From: Actinomycetes bacterium
Lineage (GTDB): Bacteria; Actinomycetota; Acidimicrobiia; Acidimicrobiales; RAAP-2
Direction of reading: 5' to 3'
DNA length: 42,590 bases
Assembly (NCBI GenBank): GCA_021784205.1
Contig: JAJXTB010000010.1
Location: forward strand, 1-42,590
The notes under the pieces are model-generated. The model was not told the DNA's origin. It saw only the letters and a program-made list of their open reading frames with translations, and searched no databases. A program made the position numbers and the translations under genes. Every line of letters starts with the position of its first letter. The first letter of the stretch is position 1. Shown one piece after another: positions 8,066-15,593 of this stretch.

Positions 8066-9595
8066 CTAGAACAGTGTCACGTGGCGGGCCACGAGATCGA
8101 GAGCCTCACCACTTCGGACCAACTCTCCCACCGCCGCGATCTCGGGCGCGAGCCAGCGGTCGTGTCCCGGTCCGCCGGAGGTCGCGTTAACTAGTTCGGC
8201 CAGGGCACCCGTCGCCGCGCCCGCCTGCAGTGGTGCGCGCAGGGCGAGCGCGCGCGAGGCCGCGAGCAGCTCGATCGCCAAGACGTCGCGAGCGGCCTCG
8301 ATGGCCCGGCGCAACTTGCGCGCCGCGTGCCAACCCATCGACACGTGGTCCTCTTGCATGCCCGAAGAAGGAATCGAGTCCACGCTCGCCGGCGCCGCCA
8401 GGCGCTTCATCTCGCTCACCAGCGCGGCCTGAGAGTACTGGGCGATCATCAGGCCGGAGTCCACGCCCGCCTGGTGGGCCAAGAAGGGGGCCAGGCCGAA
8501 GTTGCGGTCCACGTCGAGAAGCCGGTCGGTGCGCCGCTCCGAGATCGAGGCCACGTCGGCCAGGGCGATCGCGAGGAAGTCGAGAACGTAGCCCACCGGC
8601 GCGCCGTGGAAGTTGCCGTTGGACTCGAGCGAGCCGTCAGCGAGAATCGAGGGGTTGTCGATCGCCGACGCGAGCTCGACGTCGGCCACGCGCGTGGCGT
8701 GGGCCAACGTGTCGCGCCCCGCGCCGTGGACCTGGGGGGCGCAGCGCAACGAGTAGGCGTCCTGGACCTGGGTCACGTCATCGACGTGCGACGAGACGAT
8801 GGGCGATCCCGCGAGCAGCGCGGCCATGTTGGCGGCACTGTCGCGCTGACCGGCGTGAGGTCGCAAAGCGTGAATCTCGGCGGCGAAGACTCGGTCGGTG
8901 CCGCGCAACGCCTCGACCGACATCGCCGCGGCCACGTCGGCCAGCCGGTAGATCTGCTCGAGGTCCTCGATCGCCAGGACGAGCTGGCCGAGCATGCCGT
9001 CGGTCCCGTTGATCAACGCCAGGCCCTCCTTCTCGGCCAGGGTCACCGGGACTAGGCCCGCGTCGGCGAGCGCCGTGGCGGCCATGACACGTGCGCCTCC
9101 GGCGTCGCGCACGTCGCCCTCGCCCATGAGAGCCAGCGCCACGTGCGCGAGCGGCGCGAGGTCGCCCGAGCATCCCAGCGAGCCGTACTCGTGCACGACG
9201 GGCGTGATCTGTGCGTTGAGCAGGCCGGCGTAGGCGAGCGCGGTCCCGGGTCGCACTCCCGAGACGCCCGAGCACAGGTTCGACAAGCGCGAGATCATCA
9301 TCGCGCGCACCACCTCAGTCTCGACCTCGGTTCCCACCCCCGCGGCGTGGGAACGAATGAGCGAGCGCTGCAGATCGCGGCGCTGCTCGGGCGAGATGAA
9401 CGTGGTCGCCAACGATCCGAATCCCGTCGACACCCCGTAGACGGGGGTCCCGGAGGCGACCAGCGCGTCGATCGCCGCGCGCTTGGTGGCGAGTAGCGCG
9501 AGGGTCTCCGCGGCGATCTCCACCGTCTCGAAGCCGCGCGCCACCGCCAGCACCTGCGCGCGTGTGAGAGGCGCCCCGCTGAGAACCACCGTCAT
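8066..9595 (-). CDS. hutH: Histidine ammonia-lyase
   Basis: 509 residues. It removes ammonia from L-histidine to give trans-urocanate, the committing step of the pathway. The self-formed MIO electrophile comes from the tripeptide Cys-Ser-Gly at 142-144 ([12 protein letters not shown]); many family members use Ala-Ser-Gly, and Cys variants occur in actinobacteria. The catalytic Tyr is at 53 ([10 protein letters not shown]). The start overlaps the hutG stop as ATGA. Confidence 0.98.
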   Translation of the reverse strand: MTVVLSGAPLTRAQVLAVARGFETVEIAAETLALLATKRAAIDALVASGTPVYGVSTGFGSLATTFISPEQRRDLQRSLIRSHAAGVGTEVETEVVRAMMISRLSNLCSGVSGVRPGTALAYAGLLNAQITPVVHEYGSLGCSGDLAPLAHVALALMGEGDVRDAGGARVMAATALADAGLVPVTLAEKEGLALINGTDGMLGQLVLAIEDLEQIYRLADVAAAMSVEALRGTDRVFAAEIHALRPHAGQRDSAANMAALLAGSPIVSSHVDDVTQVQDAYSLRCAPQVHGAGRDTLAHATRVADVELASAIDNPSILADGSLESNGNFHGAPVGYVLDFLAIALADVASISERRTDRLLDVDRNFGLAPFLAHQAGVDSGLMIAQYSQAALVSEMKRLAAPASVDSIPSSGMQEDHVSMGWHAARKLRRAIEAARDVLAIELLAASRALALRAPLQAGAATGALAELVNATSGGPGHDRWLAPEIAAVGELVRSGEALDLVARHVTLF

Positions 9596-10512
9596 GTCCG
9601 TCTCCTTGTCACGCCCGCCAGGGCCTCAAGCACTATCAGCGCCGCCAGGCGAACCGTACGCTCGTCCTCGCTGTCGCGCGCCACGTCGATCTCGGTCACG
9701 TCGAGAGCGGCGACGCGCTCGTCGGCACCCACCAGGCGCGCCACGCGGCGCACCTCGTCGGCACTGAGCCCGCCGGGGGCGGCCGCCGGGCATCCCGGCA
9801 CCACCGCGCGGTCCGCCACGTCGAGGTCCATATCGACGTAGACGCGCCGTCCGCCCTCACTCGCGACGTCCAGGGCGTGGGCCAGGACGGTCTCGAGGGA
9901 CTCGCGTCGCAGCGCCGCTCGCGAGACGACGTGGACGCCCTGCGCACGGGCCACCGCTGCGTAGGCCGACGAGTTGGAGAAGTCGGCGAGGCCGATCTGG
10001 ACCACGTGGGACCCGTCCAAGCCGGCCGCGAGGGCCTGTCGCACAGGCGAGCCGTTGGAGATCCCCTCGCGCAGGTCGTGATGGGCGTCGAGGGTGATCA
10101 GGCCGAGCGAGTCCCAGTCACCACCGGCCAGGGCCGCTAGCGCGTGGAAGGTGGCTGCGTTGTCGCCGCCGAGGATGATCGACAGCTCGCGACTCGGACC
10201 GCTCGCCAGGGCCGCGGCGACGCGCGCACTCCCCCCGGGTCCGTCGGGGTCGGCCACGTCGCCCAGGTCGACCAGGTCCACGCGCTCGGCCAGGTCGACG
10301 TCGTCCTCGTAGGACCAGGTCGAGTAACGAGCGAGCGCCGCGCGGATCGCCGCCGGGGCGCTCGTCGCGCTGCGCGCACTCAGGGACGTGGCGTAGGTCG
10401 GCACACCGAGGAGGGCGACCGTGCGCCGCTGCGACGACGCACCACGCAACAGCGTCGACGCGGCCGGCCAGAGGGGATCGTGCGTCGTTGCCACGTGGCC
10501 CATGCTACGCAT
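9592..10512 (-). CDS. hutG: Formimidoylglutamase-like ureohydrolase (arginase fold)
   Basis: About 306 residues. It probably hydrolyses N-formimino-L-glutamate to glutamate and formamide, the last hut step. Binuclear manganese ligands of the arginase family are visible: DAHHD (Asp142, His144, Asp146) and DMD (Asp227, Asp229). The first ligand position, normally His in GGDH, is Asn118 in GGDNA. The start is uncertain. ATGs at 10512 and 10503 and a GTG at 10494 are in frame, and none has a clear ribosome site. It overlaps hutH by 4 bases. Arginase or agmatinase activity is not excluded by sequence, but the hut context favours formimidoylglutamase. Confidence 0.85.
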   Translation of the reverse strand: MRSMGHVATTHDPLWPAASTLLRGASSQRRTVALLGVPTYATSLSARSATSAPAAIRAALARYSTWSYEDDVDLAERVDLVDLGDVADPDGPGGSARVAAALASGPSRELSIILGGDNAATFHALAALAGGDWDSLGLITLDAHHDLREGISNGSPVRQALAAGLDGSHVVQIGLADFSNSSAYAAVARAQGVHVVSRAALRRESLETVLAHALDVASEGGRRVYVDMDLDVADRAVVPGCPAAAPGGLSADEVRRVARLVGADERVAALDVTEIDVARDSEDERTVRLAALIVLEALAGVTRRRT

Positions 10513-10525
10513 GGGCCCGCAGCGA

Positions 10526-11584
10526 TTAGCAGCCCGGGCCGACCCGACGGGGTCGCTGAGGCTGGGCGGTGCCCAGGGGTGCGTGCAGTCCCGGGGCGCG
10601 CCAGTCGCAACCCCAGCGGCCCGGCTCGGCGAGGGCCACGAAGAAGTCGCGCTCCCAGCCGGTGTTGTAGATGGAGGGATCGTGCTGGGCCAGGGGCAGC
10701 TGCACGCTGTAGGGGCCGGGATGGTGCAGCGGGGCGAAGGGCGCGCCGAGGATCGGCCAGAACGGGTTGATGTCGAGTTCCATGCCGGTGACGATGCCCG
10801 CGGCCACCATGGCGCGCGCGAGGTCGGGCGCGAGCACATGACCCATGGTCGCGACGTAGATGAGGTTGCCCGCCGCATCGACACCCAGGCCGCTACGCGG
10901 CTCGGGCGGGACCTCGTGGAGGGGATCGCCCCAGAACTTCCAGGGCGCGTGGAGTGCCGCCGGCGTCGGGCGGGCGTTCGCGACCAGCAAGACGAGGTTC
11001 TGGCGCACGGTGGTCGCAGTGAAGCCGCGCGGCGGGAACGCGCGGCTCCCCCACGTGCCAATCGCCCAGTGGCCGTAGGCATCAAGGGCCAGAGAGGCGT
11101 CGCCGCGCACCAGCGGCGAGAGGACCAGCCCGTCGACCATGGAGCCACCCGCCCCGGCGGCCTGCTTGAAGGCGCCGTTGAAGACCGCGACGACGCCGGC
11201 CGGTCCTTCGACCGGCCAGTCGATCGAGGGACCCGCGTCCTTGGGCACGCTCGCCCAGCGCAGGGGGTCGCCCGCGCCCACGTGCCAGCGCAGGAACGTC
11301 GTACGTGCGCGAAGGCGCAGCGCGCGAAACGTCACGCCCCCGGCCACGACGTTGCGGTAATCGACCATGACCCCGCGCGCCGAGTGGCTGACGACGGCCC
11401 AGAAGGGCTGGGCTCGCTCGGGAGCCACGGTGGTCGTCGTGACGCGTGGGTGCGACGTCGACGTCGAGGTCGTCGTCGCGGGCGCCGGCGAGCGCGAGAG
11501 CACGATGGCGCCCGCGACGAAGGCGAGCGCGAGGACGACGACGACCAGGAGGCGCCGACGCGTGCGACGAGCGCGGCGCGTCAC
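10526..11584 (-). CDS. Membrane-anchored phosphodiester glycosidase-like protein (NAGPA/DUF2233 family)
   Basis: 352 residues. A basic N-terminus (MTRRARRTRRR) leads into one hydrophobic span (about 12-31), then a Ser/Thr/Pro linker (32-56), then a domain presumably outside the membrane. The domain has a FNGAFK motif, AGGSMVDG, an AIGTWG strand and MELDINPFW, which I recognise from the NAGPA-like phosphodiester glycosidase family. The characterised human relative cleaves GlcNAc from a phosphodiester; the bacterial substrate is unknown and may be a cell-envelope glycan. The GTG at 11584 lies 3 bases after the qcrB stop, so it reads as the last gene of the cytochrome block. There is no heme or redox motif. 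Confidence 0.68.
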   Translation of the reverse strand: MTRRARRTRRRLLVVVVLALAFVAGAIVLSRSPAPATTTSTSTSHPRVTTTTVAPERAQPFWAVVSHSARGVMVDYRNVVAGGVTFRALRLRARTTFLRWHVGAGDPLRWASVPKDAGPSIDWPVEGPAGVVAVFNGAFKQAAGAGGSMVDGLVLSPLVRGDASLALDAYGHWAIGTWGSRAFPPRGFTATTVRQNLVLLVANARPTPAALHAPWKFWGDPLHEVPPEPRSGLGVDAAGNLIYVATMGHVLAPDLARAMVAAGIVTGMELDINPFWPILGAPFAPLHHPGPYSVQLPLAQHDPSIYNTGWERDFFVALAEPGRWGCDWRAPGLHAPLGTAQPQRPRRVGPGC

Positions 11585-11587
11585 GAC

Positions 11588-13120
11588 TTAACGTTCGATG
11601 ATGCGCACGCCCGATTCCGGGGCGGGTGCCTCGGACTCGTCGATGAAGCGCGGTACTTCTGTGGGCTCGAGGTCGTCAGCTACGTCGTCGACGTAGGCCG
11701 GTGCGGGCTCGGCGACATACTCTCCCTCGGCCGTGCGCGTGACGACGTTGGCCGTCTTGCGCTTGCCCGCGCCGCGCACGCCCTGCATCTCCTTGCAGAT
11801 CCGATAGGTCAGCGGGTAGGCCACGAACGGCGAGACCAGCACGAGCACACGCATCGCCCACAGCACCGTGTTGAGCGACACGTGAAAGAAGTTGGCAATG
11901 ACGTCGGTCGAGCTGGCGATGAAGAGCATCGACACGAAGGCGAGCACCGCGACGCCGGCGGCCGTGCGCTTGGGCCGGTTGCTCGGGCGATCCAGCAGGT
12001 TGTGCTCCGCGTAGTCCTTCGTGAAGCGTCGCTCGATCGCCGGCCAGATCATGATCACGTTGAACAGTAGGCCCGGGAAGATGACCGCGGGGATCGTCAC
12101 CTCAAGAGGAATCGTGTAGCCAAAGGAGTGGAAGGACCACGCCGGGAAGATGCGCAACGCCCCGTCGAGGAAGCCCATGTACCAGTCGGGCTGGACGGCG
12201 TAGGAGATGCGCGAGGCGTCGTAGGGGCCGAACTGCCAGATCGGGTTGATCTGGGCGAAGGCTCCCAGCAGGGCGATCACGCCGGCCACGAGGAAGAGGA
12301 ACCCCGTGGTCTTGGCCATGAACACCGGGAACATCGGGGCCCCGACCACGTTCTTCTCGGTTCTCCCCTCGCCCGGGAACTGCGTGTGCTTCTGGCGCAC
12401 CAGCAGGATCATGTGCACCGTCACGAGCGTGATGATGATCCCGGGCACGATCAGCACGTGCAAGATGAAGAATCGCGGGATGATGTCGGTACCCGGGAAG
12501 TTGCCGCCGAAGAGGAAGAACGCGAGGTAGGTACCCACCAGCGGCACCGACAGGATGATCGAGTACGCGATGCGGATTCCCGTACCCGAAACGAGGTCGT
12601 CGGGCAGCGAGTAGCCGAGGAAGCCGTTCACGATCGCCAGGATCAGCAGCGTGGTGCCGATGGTCCAGTTCAGCTCGCGCGGCCGTCGGAAGGCGCCAGT
12701 GAAGAAGACGCGGGCCATGTGCACGACAATCGCACCCACGAAGATGTCCGTCGCCCAGTGGTGCATCTGGCGCATCAGCAGGCCCGCGCGCACCGCGAAG
12801 GAGAGGTTCACCGACGAGGCGAACGCCTCGGTGACGTGCTGACCGTAAAGCGGCAGGTACGAGCCGCGATAGGTCACGATCGCCTGGCTGGGGACGTAGT
12901 AGAGCGTGAGGAACACGCCGGTCACCAAGAGGACAACGAAGGAGTAGAGCGCGATCTCGCCGAGCATGAAGGACCAGTGGTCGGGGAACACCTTGTCGAG
13001 GAACGTGCGCCCGCCCTTGGCCACGCCCAGGCGGTCGTCGAGTTCACCCAGCGCCTTGCCGACGGCGCCGTAGGGACCCTGGGCCGCCTTCTTCGCGCGC
13101 CGGGTCGTCACGTCACTCAT
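11588..13120 (-). CDS. qcrB: Cytochrome bc1/bcc complex cytochrome b subunit
   Basis: 510 residues. This is the membrane subunit that oxidises menaquinol and carries hemes bL and bH. Heme-binding histidine pairs are visible in MHHWATDIFVGAIVVH and in FFILHVLIVP...VTVHM. A PDW motif in VQPDWYMG stands where mitochondrial cytochrome b has PEW. The C-terminus continues after the last helices into a charged, Pro/Glu-rich tail, as in other actinobacterial QcrB. The ATG at 13120 overlaps the qcrA stop (ATGA). Confidence 0.97.
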   Translation of the reverse strand: MSDVTTRRAKKAAQGPYGAVGKALGELDDRLGVAKGGRTFLDKVFPDHWSFMLGEIALYSFVVLLVTGVFLTLYYVPSQAIVTYRGSYLPLYGQHVTEAFASSVNLSFAVRAGLLMRQMHHWATDIFVGAIVVHMARVFFTGAFRRPRELNWTIGTTLLILAIVNGFLGYSLPDDLVSGTGIRIAYSIILSVPLVGTYLAFFLFGGNFPGTDIIPRFFILHVLIVPGIIITLVTVHMILLVRQKHTQFPGEGRTEKNVVGAPMFPVFMAKTTGFLFLVAGVIALLGAFAQINPIWQFGPYDASRISYAVQPDWYMGFLDGALRIFPAWSFHSFGYTIPLEVTIPAVIFPGLLFNVIMIWPAIERRFTKDYAEHNLLDRPSNRPKRTAAGVAVLAFVSMLFIASSTDVIANFFHVSLNTVLWAMRVLVLVSPFVAYPLTYRICKEMQGVRGAGKRKTANVVTRTAEGEYVAEPAPAYVDDVADDLEPTEVPRFIDESEAPAPESGVRIIER

Positions 13121-14055
13121 GAGCGCTCCCAGAATCCGGGTCCGACGGCGCTGTGGTAGTCGCTCTGGCTGCGCAGGTACCCCGCGGAGTCCACGTAGAG
13201 CGGTAGCTGGGGCAGCGGGCGCGGCGCCGGGCCGAAGTTCGGGATCGCGCCGTTGGTGACGTCGAACATCGACTGGTGGCACGGGCACACCAGCAGCTGG
13301 AGCTGCTGCTCGTAGAGCCCCACCGGGCATCCCAGGTGCGTGCAGAGCTTGGAGTAGGCGAGATAACCGTGTGGTCCCCAGCTCTCGCGGCCCTTCTGGG
13401 TGACGAAGTTCTCATTGGAGAGGCGAATCAGCACCGTCTGGTCGACGGCCTGACCGCGATCGGTGTACTCGGTCCCCTCGGGATAGACGGTCATGATCGA
13501 GCCCACGGCGAGGTCGCCCACTTGCACTCGGCGCCCGTCGATGCCCACCAGATAGCTGCCGGGACGCCAGTCAGTGTGAAAGAGCGTGTCCTTGGGCAGC
13601 GGTCCGAGACTACGCAGTAGCGGAAAGATCGCCACCACCCCAAAGGCGCCCAAACCGCCGCCGAGGAGCCCGCCGAGGAGCTTGCGGCGCTTGATGACGC
13701 CGCCGCCGCGCTCGACGATCGCCGCGGCGAAGGCGTCGCGGGTCTCTTGGTCGTTCGCCATCTCGTGACGCTGCTCGACGAAGGGTCCGCGCGGCATGAG
13801 GTACTTGCCCCAGGCCACGAGTCCCAGGCCGAGGAAGAACAGTCCGCCGCCCATCGTCGCTCCGAGCGTCCAGGGCGCGGCGTCGACCCAGTAGCAGTAG
13901 CCAAAGCCCACGACGAGAATGAGGCCCACGAGGAACAAGATGGCGATGACCCGCTCGACCAGGAGGGGGTTACGCGCGGCGGGCTGCAGGTGCGGATCGT
14001 CGGCCGCGAGACCCGCGATCTCCACCGGCGTGCGGTGTTCGGTTGACTCACTCAC
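13117..14055 (-). CDS. qcrA: Rieske iron-sulfur subunit of the bcc complex
   Basis: 312 residues. Three hydrophobic spans (about 35-55, 63-83 and 127-150) precede the Rieske domain, the arrangement typical of actinobacteria. The 2Fe-2S ligands are Cys238 and His240 (CTHLGC) and Cys257 and His260 (CPCHQS); Cys243 and Cys259 would form the disulfide. It passes electrons from menaquinol to the diheme cytochrome c subunit. The GTG start at 14055 overlaps the qcrC reading frame by 8 bases. Confidence 0.97.
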   Translation of the reverse strand: MSESTEHRTPVEIAGLAADDPHLQPAARNPLLVERVIAILFLVGLILVVGFGYCYWVDAAPWTLGATMGGGLFFLGLGLVAWGKYLMPRGPFVEQRHEMANDQETRDAFAAAIVERGGGVIKRRKLLGGLLGGGLGAFGVVAIFPLLRSLGPLPKDTLFHTDWRPGSYLVGIDGRRVQVGDLAVGSIMTVYPEGTEYTDRGQAVDQTVLIRLSNENFVTQKGRESWGPHGYLAYSKLCTHLGCPVGLYEQQLQLLVCPCHQSMFDVTNGAIPNFGPAPRPLPQLPLYVDSAGYLRSQSDYHSAVGPGFWERS

Positions 14056-14932
14056 TGCGCTCTCCTACCCAGTATCCGAGAAGGGCCAGTAGGCCCACGC
14101 CCAAGAGCAGGCCGACGAATCCTTCGGCCACCGGCCCCAGCCCGCCGAGCCCGAAGCCGCCCGGGTTGTTCGGGTGCTGGATCTCGGTGGTGACGAACTT
14201 GACGATGTCGGCGACCTGGTAGTCGCTCAGGTTGCCGGTGAAGCGCGGCATGTTGGCGGGACCGGTGCGGATGGCCTCGGCGACCTGAGTCGCGGGGATG
14301 TTGCGCAGCGAGGGCGCGAACGTGCCCGCCGCCAGCGCGTCGCCGTCGCCCTCGATGGTGTGACAGGCCGCGCAGTTCAGGGCGAAGAGCGCCATGCCGT
14401 TGGCCACGTTGGCGTCCTTCACGTTGACCGTGGGTATCGCCGGATAGCTCGGCGAGAGCGAGTTGATCCAGGCGGCGATTGCGAGGGCCTGGTCGTGGGT
14501 CAGACGCGGCTGGCGGCGCGGGGCTTGAACGGAGCGCGGGTCGGCGGCCGGCATGCGACCCGACTCGATCCAGAAGTCGATGGTCGCCGGTCCCAGACCC
14601 ACCAGGTTCGGGTAGGCCCCGGTGGTGCCGTTCGCCGGCACGCCGTTGGCCTCGGTGCCGTGGCACGACGCGCAGTTCTGCAAGAAGAGCGCCTGGCCGG
14701 TCGCGGCCAACGCGGGCGAGGGCACGTTGTAGATGATCGCGCTGTCGCCGTAGCTGATGATGAGCCCGTGCTTCCGTACGACGATGTCAGAGTTCGGGGT
14801 TCCCGCGTTGTGGCGCGTCGTCTGGTAGACGACCTTTCCGGCCGCGCCCGCGCCACTCGCCAAAGCGAGCGGAACCAGGGCGAGGACGACGGTGGCCGTC
14901 GCGACGCGCGCTCGCGTTGAGAGATGCGACAC
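14048..14932 (-). CDS. qcrC: Diheme cytochrome c subunit of the bcc complex
   Basis: 294 residues with an N-terminal signal/anchor (about 10-31) and a C-terminal membrane helix (about 268-288). Two heme c motifs are present: CASCH (87-91) and CAACH (187-191). Candidate axial methionines are GRMPA (127) and a MPRFTG segment. In actinobacterial supercomplexes this subunit replaces soluble cytochrome c and hands electrons directly to the oxidase. About 40 residues with no heme motif (33-72) separate the signal from the first heme domain. The GTG at 14932 lies 9 bases after ctaE. Confidence 0.96.
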   Translation of the reverse strand: MSHLSTRARVATATVVLALVPLALASGAGAAGKVVYQTTRHNAGTPNSDIVVRKHGLIISYGDSAIIYNVPSPALAATGQALFLQNCASCHGTEANGVPANGTTGAYPNLVGLGPATIDFWIESGRMPAADPRSVQAPRRQPRLTHDQALAIAAWINSLSPSYPAIPTVNVKDANVANGMALFALNCAACHTIEGDGDALAAGTFAPSLRNIPATQVAEAIRTGPANMPRFTGNLSDYQVADIVKFVTTEIQHPNNPGGFGLGGLGPVAEGFVGLLLGVGLLALLGYWVGERSE

Positions 14933-14941
14933 CGGGCTTAC

Positions 14942-15565
14942 CTACTTAAGGAGGAAGAGGGACGAGAACAGGCCGATCCACACCACATCGACGAAGTGCC
15001 AGTAGTAGCTCACACCCTGGAAGGTGGCGAGCTCTCCCGGGTCGCCCTCGGTGCCGCGCATGCGAAAGAGCAGAAAGCCCATCGCGACGAGGCCGAGGAA
15101 GACGTGCAGACCGTGCAGACCGGTCGTGATGAAAAAGACCGAGCCGTAGGAGTTCGTGTACCAGCGCGTGGCCAGGTGGGTCCACTCGTAAGCCTGATTG
15201 CCCACGAAGAGTGCACCCATGATGATCGTGACGATCACCCAGCGCCGGGCCTCGTCGCGACGGCGGTGCTCGATCAGCCAGACCGCCCACTGCATGGTGA
15301 AGGAGGAGGCGATAAGCACGATGGTGAAGATGCCCGCCTGGACCGTGTCGAGGTGGGTGCCCGCGGGCGGCCAGGACTGCAGGTGCGCGCGGATAGTAAA
15401 TAGGGCGGCGAAGAGACCCGAGAAGAACATCAGCTCGCTGCCGAGCCAGATCATGACCCCGATGGCAAGCAGCGGGGGCCGGTCGTGGACGATCTTCTCT
15501 TGCTTCGCCAGGCTATTGAGGGGAATCGCCTGACTCACTCCCACATTTCTAGTTGAGACGGCCAC
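14942..15565 (-). CDS. ctaE: Cytochrome c oxidase subunit III
   Basis: 207 residues, five predicted membrane helices, typical bacterial subunit III. Recognisable segments are SELMFFSGLFAAL, NQAYEW, FFITTGLHGLHVFLGL and YYWHFVDVVWI. ctaE-qcrC-qcrA-qcrB is the standard actinobacterial order. Subunits I and II are not in the window. The GTG start at 15565 has a modest GAGCGAG just upstream. Other in-frame GTGs at 15544 and 15538 are possible but less favoured. Confidence 0.95.
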   Translation of the reverse strand: MAVSTRNVGVSQAIPLNSLAKQEKIVHDRPPLLAIGVMIWLGSELMFFSGLFAALFTIRAHLQSWPPAGTHLDTVQAGIFTIVLIASSFTMQWAVWLIEHRRRDEARRWVIVTIIMGALFVGNQAYEWTHLATRWYTNSYGSVFFITTGLHGLHVFLGLVAMGFLLFRMRGTEGDPGELATFQGVSYYWHFVDVVWIGLFSSLFLLK

Positions 15566-15592
15566 CTCGCTCAGGTCCGTCCACTGAAATTA
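15565..15592 (-). promoter_or_regulatory. Possible -10 element for ctaE
   Basis: The 28 bases between the helD stop and ctaE contain, on the minus strand, TAATTT (15592 to 15587), fitting the actinobacterial TAnnnT -10. A start point near 15580 would leave a leader of about 15 bases. I see no good -35. If real, ctaE-qcrCAB can be expressed without helD. Confidence 0.33.
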
Positions 15593-15593
15593 A

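Noticed and set aside
9592..10512. Arginase or agmatinase identity for the ureohydrolase
   Set aside because: Fold alone cannot exclude it, but tight overlap with hutH and a complete hutHUI set favour formimidoylglutamase.
10514..10540. Hairpin GGCCCG/CGGGCC between the glycosidase gene and hutG as a terminator
   Set aside because: Only six pairs with a 15-base loop, no T run, and it overlaps coding sequence in GC-rich DNA; too weak to list.
10421..12070. A 549-codon open frame opposite the glycosidase and qcrB genes
   Set aside because: Spans two recognised genes and their gap on the other strand, with no recognisable domain.
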